A stretch of DNA of 63,951 bases from an uncultured Taibaiella sp. (GTDB lineage Bacteria; Bacteroidota; Bacteroidia; Chitinophagales; Chitinophagaceae), in assembly GCA_937870855.1 (NCBI GenBank), contig CALMWT010000044.1, positions 1 through 63,951 of the forward strand. The letters run 5' to 3'. Made by a program: the position numbers and the translations under genes. Of this stretch, positions 1 to 9,533 are shown one piece after another. A model generated the notes under the pieces. The model was not told the DNA's origin. It ran no database searches and worked only from the letters and a program-made list of their open reading frames with translations. Position 1 is the stretch's first letter. Each line of letters opens with the position of its first letter.

Positions 1-1899
1 AGCCATTTCTTCAGGTCGTGTATTAGCTCTCCACACCTGCGCCCAACTGAGGAAAAAACGTTGGTCGGGTGTAAAACCATCAATCTTTTCAGTGCTTTTT
101 CCTTGCTTCGTTTTCTTAAACGCTTCGTAGGCAATAGCCAATCCACCGAGGTCTGCAAGGTTTTCGCCGAGGGTCAATTCCCCATTTACACGAACAGTAT
201 CCAGCACGGTATAGCTATTAAATTGTTTCACCACAACGTTCGATTTTTCGGTAAACTTTTTTGCGTCTTCTTCTGTCCACCAATCTTTAAGATTTCCATC
301 TGCATCGTATTGACGACCCTGATCGTCAAAACCGTGCGTCATTTCATGTCCTATCACAGCGCCAATGCCTCCATAATTTACGGCATCATCTGCATCGAAA
401 TCGAAGAAGGGATATTGTAAAATTCCCGCCGGAAAAACAATCTCATTGAAGGCAGGATTGTAATAGGCATTTACCGTAGGTGGTGTCATGCCCCATTCAC
501 TTTTATCTACAGGTCTTCCAAGTTTGCTCACATTGTAATCGTACTCAAAAGCAGAGGCTGCCAGTATATTGGCAACGTAGTTATCATCAACAATCTTTAG
601 TCTGGAGTAGTCTTTCCACCGGTCGGGGTAGCCTATTTTTTTCATAAAAGTATTGAGCTTGCCGATTGCTTTCGTTTTGGTGATTGCACTCATCCAGTCC
701 AGGCGATTGATGCGATCTGCATAAGTGCTCTGAAGGTTATTCACCAAAGACAACATGCGCTCTTTAGCTTCCGGTTTGAAGTTTCGGGAAACATACATCT
801 GACCTAAAAGTTCTCCTACGGAGCCATCTACCACCGCCAATACTCTTTTCCATCTTGGTCTTTGCTCTTGTTGTCCGCGAACGGTTTTTCCATAGAAATC
901 GAAGCGAGCCTGATCAAATTGTTCGCTGAGATAAGGCGCCATATCATTTACCAGATGAAACTGTAGGTACTTTTTCCATGTTTCCAGATTGGTTTCTTTT
1001 AGTTGCCTTGCCACTTCTCTAAAAAACAAAGGTTGCCCGACAATTACTTGTCTTTGGCCTTTTACCTTCATCGTTTCCATCATCATTTGCCAGTCAATGC
1101 CAAATGTTTCCTTAGACAATTCCGAAAGATCGTATTTATTGTAGAGCTTGTAAGGGTCACGCATTTCTACGCGCGTCATTGAGGCTTGCGCCATTTTTTT
1201 CTCCAGCTCAAAAATTTGCATGGCACTTTTCTGCGGCTCGCTTATGTCCATCAATTTTAGCAGGTGTGTTATGTAGCGTTTATAGGCTTCACGAATGTTT
1301 GACGTGCGTGTATCTTCTGTGAAATAATAATCACGATCGGGTAGCCCAAGTCCACCCTGAAAAAGCTGCGGCATCATTACCGAAACATTTTTATCGTCGG
1401 GCGCTACATAAAAACTGAACACCTGTCCGATGCCCTGTGTATGCTGAAATGCAATCTCTTTCAAAACCTCCCTCGATTCTTTTATCGAAGCAATTCGATT
1501 CAAATGATTGCGCAGTGGATTAAGTCCTTGTTCATTGATCAAAGTCTCATTCATACCGCTACGATATAATGCGCCCACTCTCCAGTCCGCTGAGTTGCGA
1601 TCAGCATTTCTTTGTTCGGCAGCTTCTTCAAGCAAGGTCAGCAATGCTTCGTAGTTGTTTTCCTGAAGTTCATTGAAACTTCCCCATCTCGTTTCGCTTG
1701 GCGGTATCGGATTGTTCTTTAGCCAGGAGCCATTGGCATACTGGAAAAAGTTATCTCCTGGTTTTACTGATTTGTCGAGGTTGGCGGGGTCTAATAATTT
1801 TCTGCCGGTGCTGGCAGGTGCATCTTTTTCGCCCGACCATGCCGGGTTGGTAAGTGCAAGCAATGCAGCCCCGACCAGAAGTGAGTGTTTAAGTTTCAT
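1..1899 (-). CDS. M13 family zinc endopeptidase (PepO/neprilysin-like), C-terminus cut by window edge
   Basis: Reading from the ATG at 1899 to the window edge gives about 633 residues with no stop. It starts with a signal-like segment (MKLKHSLLVGAALLALTNP), followed by the M13 N-terminal domain with DNFFQYANGSWL. The zinc motif HEMTH lies in GAVIGHEMTHGFDDQG, and the third-ligand region GENLADLGG follows, which is diagnostic of the family. The last visible residues (NTRPEEMA) fall in the conserved end region, so only roughly 50 residues should be missing. M13 enzymes cut oligopeptides outside the cytoplasm; here it is probably periplasmic or surface-associated. It is transcribed away from the operon at 2-3.7 kb in the same direction, with a 110-bp gap. 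Confidence 0.93.
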   Translation of the reverse strand, partial: MKLKHSLLVGAALLALTNPAWSGEKDAPASTGRKLLDPANLDKSVKPGDNFFQYANGSWLKNNPIPPSETRWGSFNELQENNYEALLTLLEEAAEQRNADRNSADWRVGALYRSGMNETLINEQGLNPLRNHLNRIASIKESREVLKEIAFQHTQGIGQVFSFYVAPDDKNVSVMMPQLFQGGLGLPDRDYYFTEDTRTSNIREAYKRYITHLLKLMDISEPQKSAMQIFELEKKMAQASMTRVEMRDPYKLYNKYDLSELSKETFGIDWQMMMETMKVKGQRQVIVGQPLFFREVARQLKETNLETWKKYLQFHLVNDMAPYLSEQFDQARFDFYGKTVRGQQEQRPRWKRVLAVVDGSVGELLGQMYVSRNFKPEAKERMLSLVNNLQSTYADRINRLDWMSAITKTKAIGKLNTFMKKIGYPDRWKDYSRLKIVDDNYVANILAASAFEYDYNVSKLGRPVDKSEWGMTPPTVNAYYNPAFNEIVFPAGILQYPFFDFDADDAVNYGGIGAVIGHEMTHGFDDQGRQYDADGNLKDWWTEEDAKKFTEKSNVVVKQFNSYTVLDTVRVNGELTLGENLADLGGLAIAYEAFKKTKQGKSTEKIDGFTPDQRFFLSWAQVWRANTRPEEMA

Positions 1900-2009
1900 T
1901 TCTAAAATATAGTTTGAATGATGTTGACAAATGTAGCAATTAGATTATAGCATCGGAGTTTGCTATGGGGTAAAATGAAGGGGTATATATTTTCAGTAAA
2001 AACAGTTAT

Positions 2010-2654
2010 TTAAGCTATTCTCCTTTTGTCTCTCCGTAGTTGTTTCACCTCGCTAATGCTTGAGAAGAAATATACTTTTCCGTTTTCCAACTCACGGCAG
2101 CGGCTGCGTGTACGGTTGTGCTCTATTATTTCAAATACGCGGCCGTCTTCTATCTCAAACCAGTGTCCGGGTTCCATATCGTCAATTAGTTTGTGTCCTG
2201 GTTTTTGCTCATCGTAGCGATAAAGTGCTTTGAACAATCCTACATCTGTGCAAGTGCTTGCGGCGGGGTTGTGCAAGTAGGCAAATAAAGCCTGCTCCAC
2301 ATCTTTCGGAAAAAAGCCCTTTCCGATAAATGGTATCATTATATGCCGAAACTGTGTTTTCCATTCTTTGCCGTGCGGCGAAACATTGTTTTTGAAATGA
2401 ACCCACACTTGCAAATGTGCTATTTCATGCAAGAGAGTGATAAGAAAACTGTAGGGATTGAGATTCACATTGACACTGATGCGGTGATAAGGCTGGTCTT
2501 TTATAGGGTGACGATAATCTCCCAACACGCTTTTGCGCTCGTGGGTAAGGGTAAGATGAATTGTATGATTTTGAAAGAAAGGAGCTACCAGATCGAACGC
2601 ACCTTTCGGAATGAACTTATTGAGCAGGTATATAGTCGTTTCCTGTTTTTTCAT
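2010..2654 (-). CDS. SprT-like zinc metalloprotease domain protein
   Basis: A 214-residue soluble protein. Residues about 65-125 match the SprT-like fold, with HEIAH as the zinc/catalytic motif (LLHEIAHLQVW) and a following HGKEWK segment typical of SprT/Spartan proteins. The C-terminal third has the small beta-rich region (GHWFEIEDGRVFEI) seen in Bacteroidota members. The natural substrate is unknown; eukaryotic Spartan cleaves DNA-protein crosslinks, but that role is not demonstrated for bacterial SprT. It is the last gene of a four-gene minus-strand run, starting 1 bp after the preceding stop codon. Confidence 0.8.
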   Translation of the reverse strand: MKKQETTIYLLNKFIPKGAFDLVAPFFQNHTIHLTLTHERKSVLGDYRHPIKDQPYHRISVNVNLNPYSFLITLLHEIAHLQVWVHFKNNVSPHGKEWKTQFRHIMIPFIGKGFFPKDVEQALFAYLHNPAASTCTDVGLFKALYRYDEQKPGHKLIDDMEPGHWFEIEDGRVFEIIEHNRTRSRCRELENGKVYFFSSISEVKQLRRDKRRIA

Positions 2655-2655
2655 A

Positions 2656-3033
2656 TCACTTTGCTCCCCGTGCCAGCTTGCTTAGCATCCATGTTTCTAC
2701 AACTGTATATACCGCGTATATTCCAAATAATACAAACAAACTCGGCTTATGAATATTCTTTTTGTTGAGCAGGGCATATACCAATATCGAAGCCATACAT
2801 ACCATCAATTTCAAAAAAGTAGCGCCGTACACTCCTCTCACAAATGCCTGCGGGCGTTCGTTAATTGTTTTAGTCACTATGAAAAAACTTGCTACCGATA
2901 AAACAGCCATCAACAGATTGCCACCCATCAAAACATTAAAACGATAATCGGGCGCATAAGTTTCAACCCCGTAAAACACAGCGCTAAGCACAGCAAACAC
3001 CGCTATTATCATCACCAAAAATTTCCACTTCAT
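2656..3033 (-). CDS. Small four-helix membrane protein of an AtpZ-linked cluster
   Basis: 125 residues with about four hydrophobic helices (residues 5-22, 33-52, 68-87, 97-115) and no recognised catalytic motif. It starts immediately after the atpZ-like stop codon, so the two are surely cotranscribed. In many Bacteroidota a small membrane protein of this kind sits between atpZ and atpB, which suggests an accessory role near F-type ATP synthase; I infer this from gene order only. Here atpB is not next: a SprT-like gene follows. Confidence 0.7.
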   Translation of the reverse strand: MKWKFLVMIIAVFAVLSAVFYGVETYAPDYRFNVLMGGNLLMAVLSVASFFIVTKTINERPQAFVRGVYGATFLKLMVCMASILVYALLNKKNIHKPSLFVLFGIYAVYTVVETWMLSKLARGAK

Positions 3034-3246
3034 TTACTTACGCTTATTTAGCTCCCGTATCAATTGCCACAGCGACACGCCCAATGCCATCAGGGGAAGC
3101 ACTACCAAAAATAAAGGAATCTTCCATCCTATCCACCGAAAGTCGAGATTATAACCTACCCACACTGCCACGCCCAACATTACCATCCACTGCATTCCCA
3201 ATCCCGCATAGCGCATGGCTCCGCTATATTTACTTTCCTCTTTCAT
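3034..3246 (-). CDS. AtpZ/AtpI-family protein
   Basis: 70 residues with two hydrophobic helices (about 14-30 and 40-60) and the AtpZ-type pattern YAGLGMQWMVMLGVAVWVGY. Family members help assemble the c-ring or bring Mg2+/Ca2+ to F-type ATP synthase. The ATG overlaps the stop of the upstream gene (ATGA, 3243-3246), so translation is probably coupled. No other ATP synthase subunit is in the window, which is unusual for this family. Confidence 0.8.
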   Translation of the reverse strand: MKEESKYSGAMRYAGLGMQWMVMLGVAVWVGYNLDFRWIGWKIPLFLVVLPLMALGVSLWQLIRELNKRK

Positions 3247-3725
3247 CGCCGCTTTTTCTTGGTTTCCTTACCCACTGCATCTTCTTTAATTACTGCGCCG
3301 GGAGGCAATATTGAATTCATAGCTTCCCGATGTACCCGATCCATATCCAGCAGTTTTGTATCCCGAACCACATCTATTTCCCCTACTATCACTTTCCTGA
3401 TATCTGTCACCATTTGTTGTTGTGCCCCTATCATATCCCGCAGCGAATCCACATCTTTTCTCAACCGTACCACTTCTCTGTGTGCGCGGTTATTTCCGTA
3501 TCCCGGTATGTAATATTTTAGCGGAGTAAAAAGCAATATCATTACCGTTATTGTTACAGTTGTTACAAACAAGGTGCTGAACAACACATACATTCTTCCT
3601 TTTGTGAGGTTAAATGATCCTACCTCCTCCAGTGTTTCATCATCTATAAATACCACCCTATACGGAGCATTCAATCGCTTAAAAAACGTTGGACGTTTCG
3701 ACCAGGTTGGTTTCCTTATTTTCAT
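3243..3725 (-). CDS. Single-pass membrane protein with periplasmic coiled coil, function unknown
   Basis: 160 residues. A basic N-terminal cytoplasmic part is followed by one membrane helix (about 47-67) and then a heptad-like coiled coil (VVRLRKDVDSLRDMIGAQQQM). The C-terminus is Lys/Arg-rich. The N-terminal half (RVVFIDDETLEEVGSFNLTK) resembles the N-terminal region of Bacteroidota membrane-anchored M23 peptidases, but no peptidase domain follows. It may therefore be a truncated or regulatory relative. First gene of the four-gene run ending at 2010, divergent from the efflux permease. Confidence 0.7.
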   Translation of the reverse strand: MKIRKPTWSKRPTFFKRLNAPYRVVFIDDETLEEVGSFNLTKGRMYVLFSTLFVTTVTITVMILLFTPLKYYIPGYGNNRAHREVVRLRKDVDSLRDMIGAQQQMVTDIRKVIVGEIDVVRDTKLLDMDRVHREAMNSILPPGAVIKEDAVGKETKKKRR

Positions 3726-3887
3726 TGCGGCACAATTTACGCCTTTGCCATCTATCTTTTTCGGGCAGAAAAGATGATTGTAGCGCCATGAGCACTACTC
3801 CCCTAAAGCCGGAAATTGTTGGAATGTTATTCGTTCGTTTTATCGGGCTATTAACAAAAGCCGGAAGGCAACAAGTAGGGATGTGCC

Positions 3888-3895
3888 TATATTTG
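3888..3895 (+). promoter_or_regulatory. Bacteroidota -7 promoter box for the efflux operon
   Basis: TATATTTG matches TAnnTTTG exactly, 21 bp before the permease ATG, giving a leader of roughly 17 nt. No clear TTTG is visible 19 bp upstream. The 191-bp divergent gap (3726-3916) holds no other feature I can support. Confidence 0.5.
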
Positions 3896-3916
3896 TCCAC
3901 CATTGAAAACGAATAA

Positions 3917-6900
3917 ATGAGTTTACCCTCTTTATCGCTCAGGCGTCCGGTTCTTGCTATCGTCCTGAATATTATCATCGTCATTTTTGGTGTTATTGGA
4001 TTTAGTTTCCTTGGTATCAGGGACTATCCTTCTATTGACCCGCCAATTATTAATGTACGCACGTCTTATGCAGGTGCCAACCCCGATATTGTTGAGTCGC
4101 AGATTACCGAACCACTGGAAAAATCCATTAATGGTATTGCAGGGATAAAGAACATTTCATCCACCAGTGCACAAGGATCCAGCAATATTACCGTAGAGTT
4201 TGATTTGGGTATAGACCTTGAAGCTGCAGCCAATGATGTTCGCGATAAGGTTTCGCAGGCTACACGAAATCTGCCGCAAGATATTGATGCCCCACCTGTG
4301 GTATCGAAAGCAGATGCAAGCTCGTCGCCTATACTTTCCATGACCGTGCAGAGCGACACAAAAAACCAACTGGAGCTTACAGAGTATGCAGAGAATGTAT
4401 TGGTAGAACGGTTGCAAACAATACCCGGCGTTAGCGGTATAAACATTTGGGGACAGAAGCGATATGCCATGCGGCTTTGGCTCGATCCGTTGCGCATGGC
4501 AGGTTATAACGTTACCTTCCAGGATATAGAGCAGGCACTCAATGCGCAAAATGTGGAATTGCCGGCCGGTAAGATTTCGGGGTATAATACAGAGCTATCG
4601 GTGCGCACTTTCGGCAGGCTGCAAACAGAAGAAGATTTTAACCGGCTGATCGTAAAGAATGTAGATGGAGCAGATATTCATTTGCGGGAGATAGGAGAAG
4701 CAGTGCTGGGTCCGGAAAATGAAGAAACTGTTTTGAAGGAAAGCGGCATTCCCATGATTGCATTGGCCGTTACACCACAACCAGGGTCAAATTATGTGGC
4801 GATTGCAGATGAGTTTTACAAACGGTATGAAGCGTTGAAGAAAGATATTCCTGCCGATTTTAAAGTGGATATCGCAATGGACAACACTGCGAACATTAAA
4901 AAGTCAATTCTGGAAGTAGAGGAAACGCTGATCATCGCGATATTACTCGTAGTTCTTATTATCTATTTATTCTTCCGCGATTGGCTTATAGCTTTCCGTC
5001 CGCTGGTTGATATTCCGGTAAGTCTTGTCGCCGCCTTCTTCATCATGTATATTTCCGGCTTCACTATTAATATTCTTACACTACTGGGAATTGTACTTGC
5101 CACCGGTTTGGTGGTAGATGATGGAATTGTAGTTACCGAGGCAATCTATAAAAAGATTGAAGCCGGTATGGAAAAGCGAAAAGCTGCGAAAGAAGGAAGT
5201 GAGGAAATTTACTTTGCTGTAATCTCCACCTCCATTACGCTTGCTGTAGTATTTCTCCCTATTGTATTTCTGCAAGGTTTTACCGGACGATTGTTCAGAG
5301 AGTTTGGAATAGTGGTAGCTGGTGCAGTGTTAGTGTCAGCATTTGTGTCTCTGACGCTCACGCCGGTTCTTAACGTTTATCTTACCAAAAAGAACCATAA
5401 ACCGTCTAAGTTCTATTTGCGTACCGAACCGTTTTTTCAGGGAATGGAGCGTTTGTACAAAAAAGCACTTGTATGGATAATGCGGAAGAAGTGGGTAGCA
5501 ATAACCGGAATGGTGGTTTCATTTGCAATGATCTTTTTCTTTGGAAGTATGCTGCAAAGCGAACTGGCACCATTGGAAGACAGAAGCCGTTTTAGAATGC
5601 AGGTGTCTGCGCCGGAAGGAACTTCCTATGATGCGATGGATAACTATATGAACCAACTGGTAGAGACAATTATAGATTCTGTACCGGAGCGTCGTGTGGT
5701 GTTGTCGGTAACTGCTCCGGGCTTTACGGGTTCAGGGGCTGTAAACACAGGCTTCCTAAATGTTCGTCTTGCAGAGCCAAACGAGCGGGAACGCAGTCAG
5801 AATGAAATTGTACAAGCTGTAAATCGTCAAACAGCAAAGCATAATCTGGGTCGCGCATTTGCTATTCAGGAACAGACCATTTCCGTGCAGCGTGGTGGAA
5901 GCGCTTTTCCTGTGGCGTATGTTTTGCAAAACATAGATTTTGAAAAACTCACAGCAGTGTTGCCACAGTTTCTTGATCTCGCAAATGCAAATCCTACTTT
6001 TCAGGGAGTAGATGTAGATCTGAAATTTAATAAACCAGAACTTACCATTTCTATAGACCGTGCGAAGGCATCGCAACTTGGAGTTTCGGTTGCAGATGTT
6101 TCTCAAACCATTCAACTTGCCCTTAGCAACAGACGACTTGGATATTTTACAAAAAGCGGAAAACAGTATCAGGTAATTGGACAGGTAGATAGAAGTGAGC
6201 GGGATGATCCGAACGATTTGAGCAGGTATTATGTACGCAGCAGCAACAATGAATTAATCTCGCTGGAGAATCTTATTGTAAAGGAAGAAACAACGAGTCC
6301 TTCGCAAATCTATCATTACAACAGATACAAATCTGCAACTATTTCTGCCAACCTTGCTCCGGGTAAGACCATCGGTGACGGCATTGTAGCAATGAATCAG
6401 ATCTATGCACAACTGCAACAAAAGAAAGTGATTGATGAGTCTTTTACCACATCGCTGGCTGGTTCATCAAAAGATTATCAGGAAAGCTCGTCCAATACTT
6501 TGTTTGCCTTCCTTCTTGCACTTGTGCTTATTTACCTGATTCTTGCCGCACAGTTTGAAAGTTTTGTTGATCCGCTCATTATCATGCTTACCGTTCCGCT
6601 TGCTATTGCCGGTGCAGTATTGTCGTTATGGCTTTTTGGGCAAACAATGAATATTTTCTCTCAAATCGGTATGATTATGCTGATAGGAATAGTTACCAAA
6701 AACGGAATTCTGATTGTTGAGTATTCCAATAAGATCAGAGAAAAAGGTGCATCGGTGGTGAAGTCTGCAATCTATGCGAGTTCCATGCGTTTGCGGCCTA
6801 TTTTAATGACGAGTCTTACAATGGTGTTTGGTGCTTTGCCACTTGCATTATCTATTGGCGCAGCATCTACCAGTCGTATTCCGTTGGGAATAGTAATAGT

Positions 6901-7015
6901 AGGAGGGCTTTTATTTTCGTTGATATTGTCACTTTTCATTGTGCCTGTGATGTACACGTTCTTATCGAAAAGGAAAGTGAAAAAGGTTACCGCAATTGAA
7001 AAACTGGGTGATTAG
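3917..7015 (+). CDS. RND family efflux permease (HAE1/AcrB-like)
   Basis: 1032 residues, the usual length for a proton-driven RND exporter. The first helix, the porter region (GIRDYPSIDPPIINVRTSY, then EPLEKSINGIAGI) and a second half with the same layout are all present. Helix 4 carries the paired aspartates of the proton relay in GLVVDDGIVV, as in AcrB. The last segment has the typical GIVTKNGILIVEYSN. It sits in the inner membrane and would export drugs, lipids or other hydrophobic compounds through the TolC gene 1 bp downstream. A membrane-fusion adaptor gene would normally precede it; here the upstream gene is unrelated and divergent. Confidence 0.95.
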   Translation: MSLPSLSLRRPVLAIVLNIIIVIFGVIGFSFLGIRDYPSIDPPIINVRTSYAGANPDIVESQITEPLEKSINGIAGIKNISSTSAQGSSNITVEFDLGIDLEAAANDVRDKVSQATRNLPQDIDAPPVVSKADASSSPILSMTVQSDTKNQLELTEYAENVLVERLQTIPGVSGINIWGQKRYAMRLWLDPLRMAGYNVTFQDIEQALNAQNVELPAGKISGYNTELSVRTFGRLQTEEDFNRLIVKNVDGADIHLREIGEAVLGPENEETVLKESGIPMIALAVTPQPGSNYVAIADEFYKRYEALKKDIPADFKVDIAMDNTANIKKSILEVEETLIIAILLVVLIIYLFFRDWLIAFRPLVDIPVSLVAAFFIMYISGFTINILTLLGIVLATGLVVDDGIVVTEAIYKKIEAGMEKRKAAKEGSEEIYFAVISTSITLAVVFLPIVFLQGFTGRLFREFGIVVAGAVLVSAFVSLTLTPVLNVYLTKKNHKPSKFYLRTEPFFQGMERLYKKALVWIMRKKWVAITGMVVSFAMIFFFGSMLQSELAPLEDRSRFRMQVSAPEGTSYDAMDNYMNQLVETIIDSVPERRVVLSVTAPGFTGSGAVNTGFLNVRLAEPNERERSQNEIVQAVNRQTAKHNLGRAFAIQEQTISVQRGGSAFPVAYVLQNIDFEKLTAVLPQFLDLANANPTFQGVDVDLKFNKPELTISIDRAKASQLGVSVADVSQTIQLALSNRRLGYFTKSGKQYQVIGQVDRSERDDPNDLSRYYVRSSNNELISLENLIVKEETTSPSQIYHYNRYKSATISANLAPGKTIGDGIVAMNQIYAQLQQKKVIDESFTTSLAGSSKDYQESSSNTLFAFLLALVLIYLILAAQFESFVDPLIIMLTVPLAIAGAVLSLWLFGQTMNIFSQIGMIMLIGIVTKNGILIVEYSNKIREKGASVVKSAIYASSMRLRPILMTSLTMVFGALPLALSIGAASTSRIPLGIVIVGGLLFSLILSLFIVPVMYTFLSKRKVKKVTAIEKLGD

Positions 7016-7016
7016 C

Positions 7017-8324
7017 ATGAGGAGTGTTTTTTTGTTTTTTTGTTTCTGTGTTTTTTCGTTGGCTGCATATTGCCAAACGACTGGCGAACGATTAACCTTG
7101 GAGGACGCAATTGCCCGCGCGCTTGAGCACAACTTCGACATTCGTGTAGCAGATGTTGTGGCGCAGCAAGCGGCTGTAAATAACGCGGCCGGTAATGCAG
7201 GACTTTTTCCTAACCTTAGCGGTACTGCGGGAATGAATACAGGCTCCGCAAATACCAGAATTGAATTTGCCGACGGACGGATACAGGAAGTAAACAATGC
7301 ACAAACGCTGAGTTATAACGCGGGGGTAGTTGCAAATTATACGGTATTCGCGGCGGGACGTGCCTGGCTGATAAGAAAGCAGTTGCGTGCAAACGAGCAA
7401 CTGGCACAGGTGCAGGTAAGAGAACAAATGCACCGGCAGGTTTCGCAAGTCATCCAAACTTATGCGCGGGCAGTTTGGCAGCAGCAACAAAGCATAGCGA
7501 TTGACACAGGACTTGCGCTTGCACAGGTGAGAATGATGTTGAGCCGCGTAAAGTTTGAAACCGGTTCATCGGCAAAATTTGATTTTTTGCAGGCACGGGT
7601 TGACTACAATGCAAGACAGTCAGATTCATTAGCGCAGGTTGCGGCGCTCAATACTGCTTTTGCGGACTTGAATTTATTGATGGGTCAGGATCCTTACAAA
7701 ACGTATGACCTCGACGACACGCTCGAAGTGAATATTGCACTTGTTCCTTCCGACCCTGACAGACTTAGAAGTACGAATCCGACCATTGACATAGCTAGAA
7801 GGAATGTGGAGATCGCTGATCTTGACCGCAGAATTTCACGAACTTTTTTGTTACCATCTCTTGATTTGAATGCCGGATATAATTATAATCGTTCCCAAAG
7901 TCAGGCTGGTTTTGCGCTGTTTAATCGCACTTTTGGGCCTACCGGTGGCGTGGGTTTGAATGTTCCGATTTTTCAAGGTGGAAATTTGAGAAGACAGGTG
8001 AAAGTTGCTGCACTCGAAAAGCTACGTCAGGATATTCTATTTGCAAGACAAAACACAGAGATAGCCCGCCAATACCGAAGTGCGTGGAAGGATTATGAAA
8101 TGTCGGTTGCATCGTACAGGCTTGAAGAAGAGAACATCAACTATGCAAAGGAAAATGTAGATATTCAGAAGGCGCGTTTTCGCGTAGGAATAGCTACTAC
8201 ACTGGAGACACGCGAAGCAGAAAATAGCTATGTGCAGGCACTGATCAGGCTTTATACAGCAGCCTACAATCTGAAAGTAAATGAGACGCGTGTGTTGGAA
8301 TTAGAAAGCAGGCTTGTGAAATAA
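7017..8324 (+). CDS. TolC-family outer membrane efflux channel
   Basis: 435 residues from the ATG at 7017, which directly follows the permease stop and opens a good signal peptide (MRSVFLFFCFCVFSLAAYCQ). An in-frame TTG at 6996 is possible but would spoil the signal. Two outer-membrane-efflux repeats are seen: the first starts at LTLEDAIARALEHNFDIRVA, the second near NPTIDIARRNVEIADLDRRI, each with long alpha-helical coiled segments. The pairing with the RND permease indicates one export machine. Confidence 0.93.
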   Translation: MRSVFLFFCFCVFSLAAYCQTTGERLTLEDAIARALEHNFDIRVADVVAQQAAVNNAAGNAGLFPNLSGTAGMNTGSANTRIEFADGRIQEVNNAQTLSYNAGVVANYTVFAAGRAWLIRKQLRANEQLAQVQVREQMHRQVSQVIQTYARAVWQQQQSIAIDTGLALAQVRMMLSRVKFETGSSAKFDFLQARVDYNARQSDSLAQVAALNTAFADLNLLMGQDPYKTYDLDDTLEVNIALVPSDPDRLRSTNPTIDIARRNVEIADLDRRISRTFLLPSLDLNAGYNYNRSQSQAGFALFNRTFGPTGGVGLNVPIFQGGNLRRQVKVAALEKLRQDILFARQNTEIARQYRSAWKDYEMSVASYRLEEENINYAKENVDIQKARFRVGIATTLETREAENSYVQALIRLYTAAYNLKVNETRVLELESRLVK

Positions 8325-8349
8325 TTGCTGAATCGTCTTATTTTTAGGT

Positions 8350-8943
8350 ATGGACATCAGAGAACCCGCAATAGCATACAGCGAAAGAAAATACACCATT
8401 GAAGAATACCTTGAGATGGAAAATACTTCAACGGAAAAGCATGAGTATTATCAGGGCGAAATATTCACAATGTCCGGCGCGAAGATGACGCACAATATGA
8501 TTAGTGTAAATGTGCTTGCATCTCTGCACACCAAATTGCGTGGCTCATCTTGCAGACCATTTAACAGCGATCAGCGCATCCATATTCCGAAAAACAGCCT
8601 TTTTACTTATCCCGATATTTCTATCGTTTGCGGTAAGCCGGACACAAGGAACGATGATGAATGGAATCTGCTGAATCCGACTGTACTCATAGAAGTGTTA
8701 TCGCCTTCAACCAGAAATTATGATCGCGGAGAAAAGTTCAAACTGTACCGGGATATTGAATCGTTGAGAGAGTATATTTTGATAGACTCCAAAACAGTTT
8801 GTGTCGAGGACTTTTACATCAATGAAAATGGTAATTGGGAACTGCAAGAATATCGGTCATTGATTGATATACTCCGCTTCCATTCCCTGAAGACCGAACT
8901 TGCACTGTCAGCAATTTATGAAGGAACCAAGCTGGTGGTTTAA
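8350..8943 (+). CDS. Uma2-family (DUF820) nuclease-like protein
   Basis: 197 residues with the Uma2 pattern: [11 protein letters not shown] at the start, then [13 protein letters not shown]. The PD-(D/E)xK-like core is YPDISIVC followed by [21 protein letters not shown]. Such proteins have a restriction-endonuclease-like fold; a biological function has not been shown for most. The last 4 bp overlap the end of the convergent peptidase gene. It follows tolC by 25 bp but is unlikely to be functionally linked. Confidence 0.85.
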   Translation: MDIREPAIAYSERKYTIEEYLEMENTSTEKHEYYQGEIFTMSGAKMTHNMISVNVLASLHTKLRGSSCRPFNSDQRIHIPKNSLFTYPDISIVCGKPDTRNDDEWNLLNPTVLIEVLSPSTRNYDRGEKFKLYRDIESLREYILIDSKTVCVEDFYINENGNWELQEYRSLIDILRFHSLKTELALSAIYEGTKLVV

Positions 8944-9482
8944 GATTTCTTTTTCACTTTTCCTCCACCCGCATAAATTTTCTTCCAATAATTGTCTTTG
9001 ATATTACTGATATGGACACCCTTTCCTTTTGCAGAATGCACAAAGTATCCATTCTTCAAATACACACCTACATGGCTGGGGTCATCCTCCTCTTGAAAGT
9101 ACACAAGATCGCCCTCTCTTAATTTTCTTTTACGTTTAAAATTCTTTGTGGTTTCATGCAATGTCGCTACAGTCCGCTTTACTTCCATTCCATAAACTTT
9201 GTTGTAGAGAATTTTCGTAAATCCACTGCAATCAACCCCCTTCTTTTCGTTGCCTCCCCACTTGTATTTTACGCCATACCAATCGTCAATAAAATAATAG
9301 AGTTGTTGGTTCTTAATCTTTCGTGGTTTCGTTTCAAGGATGGCGGCGTATTTCTTTTTCAGTTCTTTTTTTGAAAGCGGTTTATTCGCAGTTCCCTTTT
9401 TCGACGAATGGCAGGAAGTGAAAATTATTAGTGTTGCCAGCACTAAGCAAGTAAAGAAACGGAGTTTCCTGAAGCGTTGCAT
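8940..9482 (-). CDS. NlpC/P60 (C40) peptidoglycan endopeptidase lipoprotein
   Basis: 180 residues. A lipoprotein signal ends in FTSC (Cys24), so the mature protein is membrane-anchored in the envelope. The C40 domain has catalytic Cys in [11 protein letters not shown], His in PSHVGVYL and a further His in [10 protein letters not shown]. Enzymes of this type cut the stem-peptide bond between D-Glu and the diamino acid. The region after the lipobox is Lys-rich. The UDP-xylose gene upstream is separated from it by an intrinsic terminator, so this gene has its own promoter. Confidence 0.92.
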   Translation of the reverse strand: MQRFRKLRFFTCLVLATLIIFTSCHSSKKGTANKPLSKKELKKKYAAILETKPRKIKNQQLYYFIDDWYGVKYKWGGNEKKGVDCSGFTKILYNKVYGMEVKRTVATLHETTKNFKRKRKLREGDLVYFQEEDDPSHVGVYLKNGYFVHSAKGKGVHISNIKDNYWKKIYAGGGKVKKKS

Positions 9483-9496
9483 TTCGGGGTTTTTAT

Positions 9497-9526
9497 AAAA
9501 ATAAAAAACCTCGCTGATTTGCGAGG
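9497..9526 (-). terminator. Intrinsic terminator after the UDP-glucuronate decarboxylase gene
   Basis: On the minus strand a 6-bp stem CCTCGC/GCGAGG with a 6-nt loop (9509-9526) is followed by a T-rich tract (9497-9508). It lies just past the stop at 9534. Confidence 0.8.
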
Positions 9527-9533
9527 CTTGCTT

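Noticed and set aside
6996..7016. TTG start for tolC
   Set aside because: The ATG at 7017 follows the permease stop directly and begins the signal peptide.
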